Positions 1 to 12,412 of a stretch of 64,000 bases of DNA are shown here, in pieces. The notes beneath the pieces are model-generated. The model did no database searches. It was not told the DNA's origin and saw nothing but the letters and a program-made list of their open reading frames with translations. Within the stretch, counting starts at the first letter, position 1. Each line of letters begins with the position of its first letter. Both the position numbers and the translations under genes were made by a program. The stretch is from Pegea sp. RAD2-039. Lineage: Eukaryota > Chordata > Thaliacea > Salpida > Salpidae. Location: NCBI GenBank assembly GCA_034620365.1, contig JAQGEQ010000002.1, positions 1 to 64,000 on the forward strand. Direction: 5' to 3'.

Positions 1-54
1 TGACGTCATAATTTTTAGTCTATGAAGCTTCTAGTCAATTCGACCGTTGTTAGA

Positions 55-2919
55 ATGAACATTTTATTTTGCTGTTTCGTTGTATTGAAGATGGAATCTA
101 ATTTAGTCGTCTCATCAGGAGATTCCACACCATCTAAGCTTAACACATCTCATAAAGAAATAGTCAAGGTAAGATTTTAGCTTTTCCACTTAGTTATGAG
201 ATCTTTATATACCGTTCTTTTTTAATTTGGTATAATTTATATACATTTTGCAAGAGTTTACATCTGGGGATTTTCAAATTACTTATTTTGACTGACTGGA
301 ATTTTGAAATTTTATGTTGATTGAAATCCACAATAATTTCATTAGGCAAAGTTTTGGTAAAATTAATAATAACAATATATTTTTTAATTGCAGTAGACAA
401 TAATGTCTATTTGTTTTAATAAGCTCTAATCTAAATTAAAGAATCTTTGCCTTTTAAATTTTTATTATGTTTGTAGAAACTAAACAATTATAATTTTTCT
501 AGAAATGTTCAGGTGTACTCACAATGTTTTCAATAAAAGTATTTCTAATTTTTTGATTTTAGTTTTATTATATATTTTTGTTTTGTCTTATTGTCCGCAA
601 TGATAAGCTTATGATAATGATTATTTATATATTATTAAGCTCTCTTTTTCAATATTAACTTTGTTTTTCGATAAAATTGTTTAAAAAAGTCATTTTAAAA
701 AGAACTTTTGTTTTTATAAAATAATTGTATATCAATAGTGTAGGTTTTTTTAAAAGTTGACTTAAAAAATTCATTCCAAAACATTATAAAATGTGATTTA
801 TTTAACTAAAAAATAAACTTTTATAATTACTACATAAAATTTTTTAGCATGCTAGAATGTTTAGAAAAATTTAAAGATAAAACAAATGGATTATTTTATA
901 ACTTAAATAAATACTATTTTGTTAAATTTTTATGGATTCTCTTAAGGAGATTTTATTAAAGTTTTATCAAATATAACAGTAGGAATTATAATTAGTTTTA
1001 TTTTTCAATATTTGGTTTTCATTTATATATTAATAATTATATAAATCATTACATTTTGTGATTTTAAAAACTTGTGTTTTTGGCATTACTCTATCATCTA
1101 GCTTTAAATGGCGCAATTATGTTTCCAAAATCTTTGGAAAATCAATCGACCTTGTCTTCCTCATTATAAAGACCTTTAATTCTAAAGACCCATGCTTTTT
1201 AATCAATATTTTCAAATTGTACGTACGTCCAATTCTTGAATACAATGTTAGTGCATGGATGCCATACCAAGTTAGTGATATCAAAAAATCGAATCTGTTC
1301 AGGCAACATTTACGAGATTACTATGCAGGAAACTTAATATTAAATACGATAGTTATAAACATCGTTTCAGTCTCTTCAATTTATACTTTGGAAATCCGAC
1401 GGACTAAATACGACTTAATTCTTTTTTTTTAAATTATCCAAAATTTAATTGACATTCAGTTTGATGATTTCTTTTCTATTAGTCTTTCCTTCAAGTTATA
1501 TCAACTCAGACGACACATATTACATCTTAATAAGCCTATATCACCTAGTACATTGGTCAGAGCAATTTTTTTCTCATACCGTACAACTAATACATGGAAT
1601 CAGCTGCCATCAGACATTGCCATGTCAGAATCACTCGCGTTGTTCAAGCAGAAGTTGAACCGTCATAATATAGCCAACATTGCCATTTCTAAACTGTGTT
1701 TTTTTTATTATTAACATTCTATGTAATTGTTCACTGTTATATGCTTTGAGGACTACTGAAATGTCGTGTGTTACATCTTTTACTTTCTATATTTTTGGGT
1801 AAATAGATGTTATTTATGAGAATGTGTGATAGCGAGAGATGCTCTATTCAGGTACCCTCCTTTGCATTTATTGAAAAAAATAAATAAATAAAGGTTTGAA
1901 AGATAGTTTGTTTGAAATAGTTATTTAAAATGTTATTTTAAAGTTAACTAATTCTACTCTATAAAATAAAAAAGCCAAAATAGTCGTTTGGTTCAATTTA
2001 GCCTACTAAAATTATTCCATGTGCTTCATTACATTTTTGAAAGCTTACAAGTTCGTGTTGTTTGAGATAAGTTCTTTAAAATATTTTATTGAAATCAAAT
2101 TAATTTCTTTTATTCTTGTTAGTTAAATAAATTGATTTTTTTATGAGGTTTTTTAATAGCTGGTTGTTTTTTCTATGGTTATTTTTTCTGTAATTTAAAA
2201 ATTTATTTTAATTTATTTTTCAACTAGTTTTTTTTCTTAGCTTTGATTTTTCTAGTTTATTTGAAAATTCAGGATATTTAAGTAGTTTTAATCTGTAAAA
2301 ATTATGAAAGTATTTTTAACTTATATTAGATTTACCTTAATTATATTTTAATATTTATTTAAATTTTTTTGTTATTAAATTTTGTAATATTGAAGAATAT
2401 TTTATTGATTCTTTTTACAATATCATTTTTTAGTTTTAAAATTAGAATTAACAAAATTTTTCTTTTTCAAACTTTTAAATTAATGATTTTCTTTGAATTT
2501 TATTTTTAATGTTTCAAGTCATTGACATTTAAAATTGTCTTTATTATTTGTTTTTATTTATTTAAATGGATTCTTTTATGATTATATATTACTATATATA
2601 TTATTATTATTGTTATATTTCTTTGTTTTGAATCCATATTCATTAATATATCTTCTTTTCTTTTTGAATCTAATTTCTATTTTAAGTTCTTATATTATAT
2701 AAATAATTTTATAATATTTTAGATTTTTGAATATTTATTATGGAGGTAGAGGATTAAATTGTTGATCTTTTGACTGTTCCTAAAGATTTGAAATATAAAG
2801 AAGAAGACTTTAAAAGTCGTCTTCTTGAAGAAAGTTCTTTTTCAACTTGATTTCCTAAATATAGAGAAAAATATATTCAGCAAATGTGGTCTGTTGCTGA
2901 AGAAGTTTTGAAAAACTTT
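55..2919 (+). pseudogene. KRR1: KRR1-like pseudogene, copy 1 (5' exons)
   Basis: KRR1 is a KH-domain factor of the small-subunit processome. A possible first exon runs from ATG 55 or 91 to 168, ending at an AAG|GTAAGA donor in phase 0. A later exon ends at 2919 (TTT|GTAAGT). It encodes LLTVPKDL, then LLEESSF and FPKYREKY, which match the conserved N-terminal part of KRR1 proteins as I recall them. The frame is broken by TAA at 2755-2757 and TGA at 2848-2850. The TGA stop is shared by all three copies in the window, so decay came before duplication. The intron holds a truncated retrotransposon. Joining the 55-168 exon to KRR1 is inferred. Confidence 0.7.
1062..1893 (+). mobile_element. 5'-truncated CR1/Jockey-type retrotransposon copy 1
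   Basis: The sequence matches the last part of the ORF2 reverse transcriptase of the long element at 39599-42646, from the ITLSSSFKWRNYVSKIF region onward. Its ORF is broken by frameshifts around 1285 and 1430. The 3' end keeps the GAGATGCTC...GGTACCCTC hairpin-like tail and ends in an AAATAAATAAATAAA microsatellite. 5' truncation with an intact 3' tail is typical of target-primed reverse transcription. Confidence 0.88.
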
Positions 2920-3122
2920 GTAAGTTGTTAATTAGATATTTTTTAATATTTAAGTGAGTTATTTGTGGCAAAAGTAGTAGTAACAATAAATAGTGTAAAA
3001 TTTTTCATCAATGTTTTTCGTTTAATTTTAGTGTGACATTAGTTTTGATAAATAAAATTTTATCTTAATTAAATAAATAAATTTATCAATTCTATATTAA
3101 ATTTTTCTGTTTAAAATTTCAG

Positions 3123-3500
3123 TTCGGTTGTTTGATAGGGCTTAAGGGAATAAGCTTTAAAGTACTTTTTGATTTTTTGATAATGTGGAAATTTACATAT
3201 GATCCACAACAGGAAGAAAAACGTGTTCAACGTGAACAAGAAAAGATGCGTCGACAAGAAGAAGAAAAGCAGATACTTCGTCGGCATAACGAACAAAAAC
3301 GTCGTGAACAAGAAGACAGACGTTATCAACGTTCAGAAACTTCTGCAAATGAATTCTTTCCTCCTGATGAAATAAGTTGGAGTCTTTCAGAAATAGAGCG
3401 TGTAAAGTATCACATTGAAAAATATTATGATGAAAAAAACCAAAATAATGGAAATGGTTTATGTAAAGTAGATTATGGAAGTATCTGGTGCTTCTACTAG
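3123..3500 (+). pseudogene. Chimeric ORF: KRR1 KH piece, coiled coil, family-1 exon-1 module
   Basis: The region opens after a TTTAAAATTTCAG acceptor, in frame with the KRR1-like exon ending at 2919. Its first residues, CLIGLKGISFKVL, resemble the KRR1 KH segment RLIGPKGSTLKAL. A stretch of about 40 residues rich in K, R, E and Q follows (probable coiled coil). Then comes the family-1 exon-1 motif NEFFPPDE...SWSLSEIERVKYHIEKYYDEKNQNNGNG in two parts, before a frameshifted end. Beyond the stop, family-1 sequence continues in another frame to about 3635. It reads like a fusion of three sources. The 24-kb copy has one extra A in a run at 24313-24318 that breaks the frame. Probably not functional. 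Confidence 0.55.
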
Positions 3501-3639
3501 TCAAGTTGGAGATATAAACACTGTATCTTCAAATTTGGATAGAAATGTTGTTGAGGAGGAAGACCTAATTGACGTTAATGATTGCGATTTTGAAAATGGA
3601 AATGAAGATCACATCGAAAATGTTCGATCTGTTTGATGG

Positions 3640-4190
3640 TTTTTCCTCCTGCAAGAAAGATTTGTGGTGATGACGTCATAAACCTTCTATCACACCATCG
3701 CGCTATTGAACTTCCTGAATGATATCTTTAATTCGTTTTGAAGCATATTCAACTCCTTCTTTAAAGGGAACACGAGTGGTGACGACGTCACAAACCTCTC
3801 ATCACACAATTGCCCTTTTGAACGTTCTGAATGATCTTAATTATTTGTTGTTAAGCAGATTTGAATCTGTCCTTATGACCCATGATGGTAAACATTAAAT
3901 TAGGCAACACTCGATCTTCTACAAGTGGAAGACAATCATGAATTTCTGAGCTTCAATTTGAGGTCACTTACCAGGTTTGAATTGAATACTGGTTCCTGTA
4001 TCACGTTGTATTTACTTGATGATCTCTCCTCCATACCCAATCACCATTCCGACAACTGCTCTTGGTACAGCAACCATCAATTTGGAGACTGCATCATCAA
4101 AATTGGTGTGGTTGCGAGATTAGAAAGATGCCAAATAAGATCACATGATCATCCTCAGACACTTACTTCAACAATACCGCTGTCATCTTG
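3640..4190 (-). pseudogene. FUBP-type KH-domain remnant, copy 1
   Basis: Reading the minus strand from about 4115 gives VAVPRAVVGMVIG, a GxxG-like loop, then RDTGTSIQFKP and a GTAAGTG donor. After a 50-60 bp intron a second exon encodes the last strand and helix (FTIMGHKEG, SASEQIIKIIQ in the better-kept copy). This order matches KH domains of FUBP/KHSRP proteins, nucleic-acid-binding regulators. There is an in-frame TAA in the helix after the loop. Two further degenerate units containing CTGCTTC...ATCATTCAG follow downstream, each next to a TGACGTCA-like site. Confidence 0.6.
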
Positions 4191-4499
4191 ATCCTTCTTC
4201 TGTTGTGAGGCTGATCATCGTGTATCGCATTTCTTGAACAGCGTTGACGGCGTTATGTATTGTAAAATTATTTGTTGTTTAAAGTTCCGTTGTAAACCAT
4301 TTTAATGAAATAAAATTTAAATGGTTATAGTAAGTTTAGATAGATTGACTTGCTTGAAAAAATCTTATGATAAAAAAATATTTGTTTATATTATGTCATT
4401 TTTATTGAAACAAATAAACAGTAGCTTCCTTCCTATACTTTGTATTGTTGTATTTCGCGTGGTTCTTTTATTCAGTTTGCAAATTTTTGGTAAAACAGT

Positions 4500-4745
4500 T
4501 TCCTATCATCCACATTTCTTTAGTTTGTCAGAGACACAAAAATGACTTTTAACAAATTGCAGTATATGAAGTAGAAGAACTTTTTTCCCAGGTTATATTG
4601 TGAAAAGACATCAAATGAAGTCTGATCCGAAACATTTGAAACTTTTAATAAATCTTCAGCCCTTAGAATTCCAATTCTTTGTAGAGAGCTTAGAGACTTT
4701 TTTTGGTTTAGGAAGATGGGTTTATTACTTTTTAGATAAAGTACA
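4500..4745 (-). other. Conserved minus-strand ORF of unknown function, copy 1
   Basis: An open frame of about 80 codons on the minus strand reads KKSLSSLQRIGILRAEDLL, then KVSNVSDQTSFDVF and ends ...FVSLTN before a stop. The same frame stays open in the duplicate at 25920-26150, where most changes are silent or single substitutions. I do not recognise the family. It may be a last exon of a gene whose upstream exons lie around 4750-4860, where another short frame ending in SPPLSPFIEN is visible. Confidence 0.35.
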
Positions 4746-5449
4746 TTAATTTTCTATGAAAGGAGAGAGAGGCGGTGAGTCTGATATCAAATAGGAACCA
4801 CAAAGGAGATAGATTTGACGAAACAAGAAGAGAGCTTTGTACAATCACTTAAGATATAAAGATGTTAATTAAAAGTTCTTATCCTTAATCCTGTCAACAA
4901 ACAAGATGATGTGTAGATAATATTGAACTACTGGAGTCTAACCCGATATCCTGAAGATAAGCTTTATATAAAGAGTCAACATCATTTCAATAAACAAACT
5001 AACATGATCTACTGATATTTGAGTCTAAGACAGCTCTTTTAGCTTAAACAGTTTAAAGAAAGTTCAAAAATGAACTTTTGTCAAGTTTAAATAAAATTCC
5101 AATTTATTTCTAATCGGAGATCCAAGATAACATCAGATTGGATGTCTGTAAAGATAATATTAAAGATAATTGAAAAGCATCTTGTTGAATAGAAAGTTGC
5201 AATAAAAGTAAATTTCTTAAAAGGGCAGTTTAGCAAGTAACTAATTGATTCAATTAGAAATTTAATTAATTTAAAACTATTTGTTTATTGATCATTCGAT
5301 TTTATTAATTACAATTCTTTCAATTAAAAACTTTTAAACCTTTCAAATTAATATCACAACAATCGAGTGAATGAAACTTTTATTAAAACAACAAAATAAA
5401 CAACTTAAACAAATAAACAAAAAATCAAAGAAACGAAAGGTTGATGAAA

Positions 5450-6971
5450 TCACTCGTGAGTTCTTAGATGTTTTTCTAAACGAGAAGGACACATAAATCC
5501 TTTTTTACAAATGCTGCAATTATGGGGAAAGTTTCTGGTGTGGTTGAAGATTTCGTGTTGCTTCAAATTAGCTGATACTGTAAATGATTTTGAACAAATG
5601 TTGCAATGAAACAACTTCTCGCCTGTGTGCATGCGTTTATGGCTTGTAAGACTACCTGATTGCCCAAATGACTTTCCACATTCACTACAAACGAAAGCTT
5701 TTCGCTTCTCGTGAGTAGTAAGCATGTGGGTTTGTTTGCTGCTTTTCAGACAAAAAGATTTTTCACAAAGCTCACATTGATAGGTCTTCTTTAAGTGAAC
5801 TGACTCATTATGTCTTTTGAGATCACCTTTTCGTCCAAAGCTTTTTCCACACAAGCGACAAACAAAATCTTTCACTTTATTGTGACGTATTTGATGTAGT
5901 TTGAGAATACTTTCATAATCAGCAGAATAGTCACAGAGATTGCATTGATACTTTTTATCAGTTGGATGTTTTCTTTTAAGATGAAATTCAAACATTTTCT
6001 TATCACCAAAAATGTCTTCACAAAACTCGCAGTGATAAAGATCAGCTGGAAAAAATTGTTTTGTTACAAAATTAATTTTATTCTAGTACTAGAAACATTA
6101 ATAAGAGATATTTTTATGCAAATAATTGAAAAAGTTTAATTTACTTCTTTTGAGTAATTCAGGATTCCTTTTCAGTTTCTTTACTTCTTTCTGAGGATTT
6201 TTAGCTGGAAAAAGTAACTTGTAGTTATTCATAAGATTGTCTTTGTGACTAATTACATTAGTTAACTTTTTAGATTTTTCAATTAAAGTAATTTTTAAAT
6301 AATTTAATATTATTTTACTAAATAAATATCTTCTAACTTTTATTTTCATCTTTTGGGGCATCTTTTAAATCTTCATGTTCATTATCAAGAAGATTTTCAA
6401 GCATTTTTTCATTATCATCTACAGTATCCTCATTATAATCTTTATCACCATCACCAAGAGCGTTCCTCATTTGATCTTCATCATTAATCATCAGTTGATC
6501 ATCATCACAACCATCAACAGCATTTTCAATGTGATCTTTATTTCCATTTTCAAAACCATCAACTTTAGATTATCAAAAGATTAAATTTATAAAAACCAGT
6601 TTAAGAAAAGGTTAATCAAACACTTCAACAATATTAGTTCAAAAGTTTGATCAGTTCATAATAATAAACTTTCTACATTAAAATAACTTAGTTATGAAAT
6701 CAAACACAAAAAACATAAACAAACAATAAAATCATATATTATAATATCATAAGATCATTTAACGTTGAAATTTACCTTCTTCAACCAATATTCTAGAAGA
6801 ATTTAAATATTCTTGTTGTTTAGGCTGAAAATAAATTTGGTTTTCTATTGGTTCTGTCATACAATGCTCTAAAGCAAATAAGAATCCCAGTAAAAATATA
6901 CAGATTACAAATAGATTAGTAAAAATCTCTTCCAACACCAAATCAGCTGTAATAACTTGATAAATTTCCAT
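5450..6971 (-). CDS. Zinc-finger gene A: truncated N-terminal exon with hydrophobic segment, acidic exon, seven C2H2 fingers
   Basis: Proposed exons on the minus strand are 6971-6776, 6562-6338, 6204-6145 and 6045-5450. They total 1077 nt (358 codons plus stop) with matching phases. The last exon encodes seven C2H2 fingers, the first being YHCEFC, the last HNCSIC, with a TGEK linker before the sixth. Exon 1 starts like the other family members (MEIYQVITADL) but then runs straight through what is intron 1 in paralogues. That adds IFTNLFVICIFLLGFLFAL, a likely membrane-spanning helix. Exon 3 is 5'-truncated and uses a new acceptor (ATCTAAAG). The likely role is DNA binding, possibly membrane-tethered. 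The alternative is a decayed 5' end with only the finger exon original. Confidence 0.65.
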
Positions 6972-8720
6972 TATTATCAATTACTAAGTCTGTTTATAAA
7001 AGAAATATTAATAAGCTTAACTTAAGTTTAATTAAAAAAGAAAGGTTTTCAATAAAACTTATACAACAATTCAAACTATTCAATTTATATTTTAGCTTAT
7101 AAATTTACATCTATATATAAAAATGCATAAAAATATATATAAGCAAACTTCAAAATAGAATTAATTATTTTAAAATCATGCTAAAAAACAATGAAAATAA
7201 AAATCATTGCAATAAACATTTAATATAAAAAGTTAAAAGACTTTTTATTAATAAACATCATGTAAGATTGTTTTTAAGGATTAAGAAAACAACTAAAATG
7301 ATCTGATATTAAAATTATAAAATTTAAGAAACAAAGGTTGAAAATATTTTGTAAGATTGAAGCAAAATAATTTAGTAGAATTAGAATAAAATAATCTCTT
7401 AAAAATTTAAATATTCAAAATAATTCTTAAATCAGTGCCAAATGGAAAATAAAACAATTATACATTTAAATAAATTAAAGCTATTCCTATAGAAAACTAT
7501 ATGAAATTAGCAAAGTTAGCATATAACGACTGTCCACCACGCCTTCGAACCTAGCTTGATAACATATTAACATATGCGGTAAAATATTCTGCTGTAATTC
7601 GTTTTAAATATACTATAAACAACTCTAAATGCACTTTCAGCGGCAACACTATGTTTTTGACAGAATCATTAAGTGAACAAAACTTTGAATATAAATGATA
7701 CAGTTATGTAGGAAATATCTTGTGTGGTTTCTGACTTTGTGGTTATTAAATTAGATGAGAATCAGTAAATGATCTTGAGCAAAAGCTGCAGTAAAATAAT
7801 TTAACGAATATGTTGATATTTTTTATGTACTGTAAGACTATTTGGTGTTTAAAGTTTCGTAGGAAATTTTACTTTATTTACGTGATATAAGTGTGTTTAA
7901 ATATATTTGAAATGAATAAGACACGCCCGATAATTATACCGAGTCCATTACTCAAAACTACAACCTTAAATTAGAAATATAAATTAGTAAAGTTTTGCAA
8001 TAATGTGAAAAATACAAAAGTTGAAAAGTTGAATCATTTTAAAAAAAATATTATAAGTTTTGTTTTTGCATTTCACTGAAAACTATTAAATAAGAAAGTA
8101 ATTAGTTTTAAAGTATTATTTTTTTAATTTGAGACTATTATAAAATTTTTGCATAATTTTAATTAATATAAAACACTTCTTGTGTAACCCAACCTATTTC
8201 AATTAGTTGCAAAATTTACAAGATTATACTTTAAAAGCAGCTGAAAAACAGAATATCAAAGTTCAATAAGCTAGGCACAGTATGACACAAAAGCAGTTTG
8301 TAGAATAAAATATGATCGAAAAAATCTTTGATAAGAGTATTAGAATTAAAATTCTTCTTATTCCAAATTTTGGTAATACAATTTTATATTATTTTTTAGG
8401 ATATACCAGAAATTCATAAAGTTAAAATTTATATAAAACTTCTAAGAGTAGACCCAGGCCGGTAAGAAACTTTAAATCTTATCTGATTAAAATATCTTCT
8501 TATAAAATAATTCTGAAGTAAATAGTCAAAACAAAAGTTAAACAGTTCTCTAAAAATGTTTTTAGTTTCAAATTTCACTATATTTTTAAATCTACAACCA
8601 TTTATAGATATCAAAACGCCATAATAGTCATTTCATCAATTTCAAACTCGACTTAAACAAATGAAACAAAACCAGTGATTTCCGTTAAAGTCAATTTGAT
8701 TTAACGTTTAAGTGTTAAAA
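6972..8720. promoter_or_regulatory. Divergent spacer between gene A and family-2 exon 1
   Basis: This AT-rich spacer separates two start exons that point away from each other. The same spacer occurs inverted at 46839-48245 between gene E and another family-2 exon, including the unusually GC-rich stretch around 7533-7555 (CCACGCCTTCGAACCTAGC). It probably holds promoters for both sides. A block at about 7676-7955 is absent from the 47-kb copy and resembles a decayed zinc-finger exon. I see no other gene here. Confidence 0.5.
7676..7955 (-). pseudogene. Decayed zinc-finger exon inserted in the spacer
   Basis: Minus-strand sequence around 7720-7860 aligns with the finger exon of genes A-D near the sixth finger, for example TTAGATGAGAATCAGTAAAT against TTAGCTGATACTGTAAATG. 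It has many indels and no frame. The matching site in the inverted spacer copy (about 47540-47560) lacks it, which makes this an insertion or the other a deletion. No clear target-site duplication was found. Confidence 0.4.
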
Positions 8721-10030
8721 ATGAACACTAAGTGTTCTGATTTTGCAGAAAAATATTATATTTATGAAGAAAACAAATTTGATTATGTAAAGGAAGTATC
8801 TGAAGATATTAAAGGTTTAGAATTTAGTTTTATTTGTTTATCCTTTTATTAAATAAATTTATTGATATATTAGAAATATTTAAATCAGTTTCTTTTTCTT
8901 AATTTAGATTTGCTGTTTTACTAAGTAAGTTTAAAGTTTTGGTAAATAAATTAAATATGTAAGGTTTGATATAAGTCAGTTTTCTTTAATTAATTAATTT
9001 AAAAAAATATTTTATTTAAAGTATTTATTATTAAGTAGATTTGATATTATAATTTTCTGCATAAATTTGGTTTTAATTATTTTAAAGTTTTGAATTTTTA
9101 TGATTTTGATTCTTAATAAATATTTCTAAAGTAAATTTATTTTATTTAGACTTAAATTAAAATTATTTTTATATATTTAATGGAAAGTTTATTCTTAAAC
9201 TAATTAATTAAATTAAATTTATAATTTCTTTTCAACTTTTAATGTTTTATATTTTTTGGGAATATCCGAAGATGAAATATTATTTATTATAGTTGGTTAC
9301 AAATATATTAGAATGTTCTAAATATATAATTAATATATAATTAAATATACTTAAATATATAACTAAATATCATAAGTTTCATAAAATGTAAATTTATAGC
9401 ATTGGTACTATTCTGTAACTGGTTATCTGAATTTCTATTTATTTTATTAACTTGTTATGATTTATTAGAAATAAGTTAAGAAATACTTAATTAAACAAAT
9501 AATTAATTATATTATTAATTTAGAACTAATTATTTTTTAGTCGTGTTTATTATTCAGATATTTATTTTCTTTTCAATAAAAGTTACTACAAAGAGTTTTG
9601 ATTTTATCTCATAATTTTCAATCATATAAATTTATAATTTTTATGGCATTCTTTTATAGATCTATAATAAATGTGTTTTACAATAAGTACTTTTAGCTGT
9701 AATATCAAAATACTTTTATAGTTATTTGTTTCTAGTTTATTAATTTTATAGTTTTAAAAGATTTATTTTTAATAATTGATTATAATCCAACATACCTATC
9801 GATTTTTGTTGATATAGATATATGAAATTTTTGAATATGAGGTGTATATGAATACTTGGTGTTTAGAAATTCATTGTGTTTATGATAATAATTTGTTAGA
9901 TGATATGAAGCAAATTGGAGAAAGATTACAAGACAGACAATCAAGAATTATTCGAATAGTTCTTCATTCACAGAATGAAGAGGTTAGTTAAAATTTGTAT
10001 CATGATTTTAAAGATTTAAACTTAGATATA
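8721..10030 (+). other. Family-2 small gene, plus-strand copy (start exon and coiled-coil exon)
   Basis: A 94-nt candidate start exon at 8721-8814 encodes MNTKCSDFAEKYYIYEENK, continues to VSEDIKG and ends at an AAAG|GTTTAG donor. The same 94 nt recurs at 31344-31251, 46838-46745 and 63814-63721 on the minus strand. About 1 kb downstream, 9820-9980 is open and encodes MKQIGERLQDRQSRIIRIVL, a coiled-coil-like stretch that recurs at 45590-45420. The simplest splice between the two leaves a frame error, so the gene model is incomplete. I do not recognise the family, and it could be a transcribed non-coding repeat. Confidence 0.4.
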
Positions 10031-11027
10031 TTTATTTTGTTAATTTTTGATTTAGCTTATCTTATATTTGATGTTATTTAAGATTATTATCTGATTTAAA
10101 AGTTGAGCAAAATATAGTTTTCTTCACTCTGTTATCTTTGGTTTCTCTATTAATAAACATTTTGAATGTCCTTAAACATTTTCACTTATTTCAAATAAAT
10201 CAATCCATTATTCCTGAAATGCAAAATTTATGATTTCAGTTTGTTAACAAAAACAAGAATATCAATTTGTAAATGAATATGAGGTACAAAATTATATTGG
10301 AAAATTATAATTTATATTTTATAATCATGTGTGAAAATGATATAATACTTTTTATATACTTTTATTGTTTAAAAAGTGATTTATTTACAATGTTTTTAGT
10401 TTTGATTTGTTTTTAATAAGTTTGGAAAAACATTTCTTCAATTTTATGGCAAAGTTGATATAATCTAATTGTGAATCACATAATATAACTTTAAATGAGT
10501 TTATATGGTTTGTTGGTGTGTTGTAAAACTTGTTATAATTCAACCAAATACCTGAATAGTTTATAATCATTCCTCTAACTATTTATATTTCAATTGTTTA
10601 ATATTTTTAAGTTGTGTTTCAACGTTTTATAAAAAAAAGTTGTAAATTTGAAATTGTAAGCAATAGTTATCCTTTAAAATTAAATCTAATTAATTTATTT
10701 GTATCTTAGACTTTAATTGATGGAATGCATTTAGAAGTTAGAGCACTCTTGAAGATACTTATCTATATTATCATGAAGAAAATTCATGAAAAAGAGATTT
10801 GGAAACATTGGAACGCGTTTACATCTGTTGTGGTACTGTTGACACTAGATGGCGCAATTAATTAAAGCTAGAACTCTGTTTTTTTCGGTTTCCTGATCCA
10901 TACTTTTATTCACCATTACAAGAAAATCTTCTGATTCTGTACCAACTACAATCTACTGTAGAAATCTACTGTAGCAAAATCCTTAAACAAAATTCAAACT
11001 TTTTTAATCTTTAATGTTTTCTTACAG

Positions 11028-11214
11028 TATCAACAATAACCAATTAGTCAATCCTTCTTCAAACAAAATCACAACATCCATCATCTCTCTCGACATCTTT
11101 TCCAACAATCTCCAATCACTTCAACATCTCAATCAAATTTTTCCGAACTTGTCACGCTTGATTTCGTCCAACAACAACCTTACTTCGGTAGATTGGGATC
11201 ATTCCAACCAAATG
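11028..11214 (+). CDS. Leucine-rich-repeat exon (fragment)
   Basis: A 187-nt exon is bounded by TTTTCTTACAG and ATG|GTAAGT. It encodes two leucine-rich repeats, seen as SLDIFSNNLQSLQHL and FPNLSRLISSNNNLTSVDW, with the usual LxxLxxxxN spacing. Base composition is clearly less AT-rich than the surroundings. A possible continuation at 11413-11461 reads TSLTIDRNLILDVNP before a stop. LRRs mediate protein binding. The parent protein cannot be identified from one exon. No paralogue was seen elsewhere in the window. Confidence 0.5.
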
Positions 11215-11744
11215 GTAAGTCCCTGGTCACCGGCTGTTCATAGTCCAACAATTTCTGTTTCCAGTTTGTCTGATAAACTCTCGACATATCTGGAATCATT
11301 ATTGATGACGTCACACTGTCACAAATCACGTGACTTCCGTCATTAACGCATTTTTTCGTCCAATCACCTAACAAGATTTTAGTCATGTGATGAACCTTTT
11401 ATGCTTCTAGCGATGACGTCACTTACAATCGATCGCAACTTGATCCTGGATGTTAATCCTTAGATCCAGGATCTCAATCTGTGTCCCTGCTTCAAGCAAC
11501 TTTCTTCATCTGATAATCTCTTTAATTACTTGATGAAGACTTTTTAAAAGATTTTGTTGATACAATAAAAACAACTAAGCACAAAAGAGTTTTTTGTAGT
11601 TGATTAAGATTTATAATTCTTTTAAAACCATAAAAAGCAAATTTCATCGTAATAACAAACCATTATCTAACATCAAAGTCTTCAATTTCAAAGCAAAGTT
11701 TTTGGTCGTGTGGAAATTAACTACCACTCAATTTTTTTGATTTC

Positions 11745-11945
11745 ACAAAACTGATATGACATCCATGCACTGACATTGTATTCAAGAATTAGATATACTT
11801 ACAGTTTGAAGAAATTGGTAATGAAGTATGAATCCTTAGAATTAAAGATCTTTATAATAAGGTAGAGAAGATTAGTTGATTTTGCAAAGAGTTATAAAAC
11901 ATTGTTGTGCCATTTAAAGTCAGATAATAGGGCAATGCTAAGGTC
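11745..11945 (-). mobile_element. Degenerate CR1-type retrotransposon relic
   Basis: On the minus strand this resembles the same ORF2 3' segment as the younger copies: the lines corresponding to TTCAAATGGC, AAGACCTTTAATTCTAA and CAATGTCAGTGCATGGATG are recognisable. Numerous substitutions and indels make it older than the copies at 1, 18.6 and 22 kb. Confidence 0.65.
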
Positions 11946-12412
11946 TAGCAACGATGATATTTGTGTAATAATAAATCTATTGATGGGATATTGGTTAAAG
12001 GAATTTGAAGCTGGTTGAGGAGAGAAAGTTATAAGTTTAGACTTTGTAGGAAAGAATCTGACTAAAGATTATCTCATGTTTTTCAAAGTTTCAAAATTTG
12101 TCAAAACTTTTTAATTTGTCTTAATTATACTCTAGTTACTAAAACAATTATTTGATAATCTACTTTATAGGTTTCTTAGCAAGATTTTAAGGTGCAGATA
12201 GCTTCCTTTCCTTATTCATTTACAACTTTTTGATTTTCACTTTTCAAATTATAGAATTATTAATACTAATTTTAACATTGAATGGCTGAAGTAATTACAT
12301 AAAATAGTTAGAGTAAGGTCATAATTTTATACTAAAGATAATATATTGAGATATATATGTCAATTTTAGTCTATTTAGTAAGTATATACTTAATGCAATG
12401 TAGTGACACAAA

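Larger units (their letters stand above)
1..2980 (+). repeat. Left arm of a 3-kb inverted duplication
   Basis: This stretch reappears in reverse complement at 17532-20515 with only scattered differences. It begins at a TGACGTCA palindrome at base 1, which pairs with 20508-20515. The match fades just after a TTGTGGCAAAAGTAGTAG motif near 2961-2980. The arm carries a KRR1-like exon, a 5'-truncated CR1-type retrotransposon and long AT-rich intron sequence. The retrotransposon sits at the same place in both arms, so it inserted before the duplication. The left boundary may lie outside the window. Confidence 0.9.
950..6560 (+). repeat. Direct segmental duplication, copy 1
   Basis: From about 950 to about 6560 the window matches 21955-27950 in the same orientation. 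The shared order is truncated retrotransposon, KRR1-like exon, coiled-coil ORF, FUBP-type KH remnants (minus), a conserved minus-strand ORF, and the 3' exons of a zinc-finger gene (minus). Copy 2 carries about 410 extra bases near 25330-25735. The end of the match falls inside exon 3 of the zinc-finger genes. Confidence 0.85.

Noticed and set aside
1449..1658. Independent small protein MTFSLMISFLLVFPSSYINS
   Set aside because: It is a frame-shifted reading of the truncated retrotransposon ORF2. The same false ORF appears in all three copies.
8429..8614. Minus-strand ORF of 61 codons in the spacer (also 10385-10570, 17428-17658 and 36837-37100)
   Set aside because: AT-rich chance frames with biased composition and no conservation in the duplicate copies.
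11028..11461. Tubulin cofactor E as the parent of the LRR exon
   Set aside because: Only the general LRR pattern fits. No TBCE-specific residues could be matched with confidence.
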